Position numbers and translations under genes: made by a program | The notes under the pieces: model-generated | Told to the model about the DNA's origin: nothing | Database searches by the model: none | Seen by the model: the letters and a program-made list of their open reading frames with translations, nothing else | Source of the DNA: Desulfobulbaceae bacterium | Lineage (GTDB): Bacteria > Desulfobacterota > Desulfobulbia > Desulfobulbales > Desulfurivibrionaceae | Direction of reading: 5' to 3' | Length of the DNA: 5,403 nt | Assembly: GCA_003557565.1 (NCBI GenBank) | Contig: PWOG01000100.1 | Span: 1-5,403, forward strand | Shown here: positions 5,191 to 5,403 of the stretch, piece by piece | Layout of the letters: each line of letters begins with the position of its first letter | Position numbering within the stretch: the stretch's first letter is position 1

Positions 5191-5201
5191 GCAAGACAAC
5201 T

Positions 5202-5403
5202 ATGGCCCTGGAGCTGCGACAAAGCCTTAAATTAAGCCAGCAGCTGGTGATGACTCCCCAGCTGCAGCAGGCCATCAAGCTATTACAGCTTTCCCGGCTG
5301 GAACTGGCGGAGACCGTTCAGCAGGAGCTGGAATCCAATCCGGTGCTGGAAGAGAACCAGGAGCTTCAGGAGACCGACGCCACCTCCGATGCCGAATCGG
5401 CCC
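5202..5403 (+). CDS. rpoN: RNA polymerase sigma-54 factor, N-terminal part (cut by window edge)
   Basis: Sigma-54 directs RNA polymerase to -24/-12 promoters, which open only with an ATP-driven activator. Only the first 67 codons are visible. They give MALELRQSLKLSQQLVMTPQ, then LQQAIKLLQLSRLELAETVQ and QELESNPVLEEN, the Gln- and Leu-rich region I that contacts activator and holds the closed complex. The acidic start of region II follows (ELQETDATSDAES). The ATG at 5202-5204 is 11 bases after the lptB stop, so it is almost certainly co-transcribed with lptA and lptB. Its ribosome site is weak (AAG within GCAAGACAAC). lptB-rpoN adjacency is widely conserved in Gram-negative bacteria, which supports both calls. 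The reading frame is open to the window end, so nothing suggests a break. Confidence 0.95.
   Translation, partial: MALELRQSLKLSQQLVMTPQLQQAIKLLQLSRLELAETVQQELESNPVLEENQELQETDATSDAESA

Overview
The window looks like a piece of a bacterial chromosome from a GC-rich Gram-negative. Its genes make arginine-biosynthesis enzymes, LPS-export proteins and sigma-54. The combination, and the character of the proteins, fits a Desulfobacterota (deltaproteobacterial, perhaps Desulfobulbales) genome. That placement is inference from gene content and style; no taxonomic marker is present.

Left part (68-3484), all on the minus strand and read right to left: argB (acetylglutamate kinase), argD (acetylornithine aminotransferase) and argF (ornithine carbamoyltransferase). 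These are the second, fourth and sixth steps of the route from glutamate to citrulline. The genes are intact but unusually far apart for an arg cluster. Gaps of 218 and 199 bases each hold GC-rich inverted-repeat DNA, and argD has its own strong ribosome binding site and a possible promoter.

Centre (3485-3763): a 279-base divergent spacer. Its argB-proximal end is AT-rich with back-to-back promoter-like sequences sharing a small inverted repeat. Next come a perfect-looking hairpin (12 bp with one G-T), a pair of 13-base direct repeats exactly 60 bases apart, and a terminator-like hairpin with a T run just before lptA.

Right part (3764-5403), plus strand: lptA (periplasmic LPS-bridge protein with signal peptide), lptB (ABC ATPase of the LPS exporter, overlapping lptA by ATGA) and the first 67 codons of rpoN (sigma-54), cut by the window edge. 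This is the conserved lptA-lptB-rpoN order. lptC and kdsC, often upstream of lptA, are not here.

The most interesting signal is a dispersed structured repeat family. Three intergenic copies share a start like CAGGGTGCCGCA and an end like GTGATCGCTTACC. Two are short single hairpins (1015-1065 minus, 3573-3613 plus). One is a longer cloverleaf of three hairpins closed by an outer stem (2455-2560). A fourth, decayed copy (4426-4463) appears to lie inside the non-conserved N-terminal extension of lptB, ending 7 bases before the methionine where the conserved protein begins. I read this as a REP/MITE-like family with long and internally deleted forms. No transposase is in the window.
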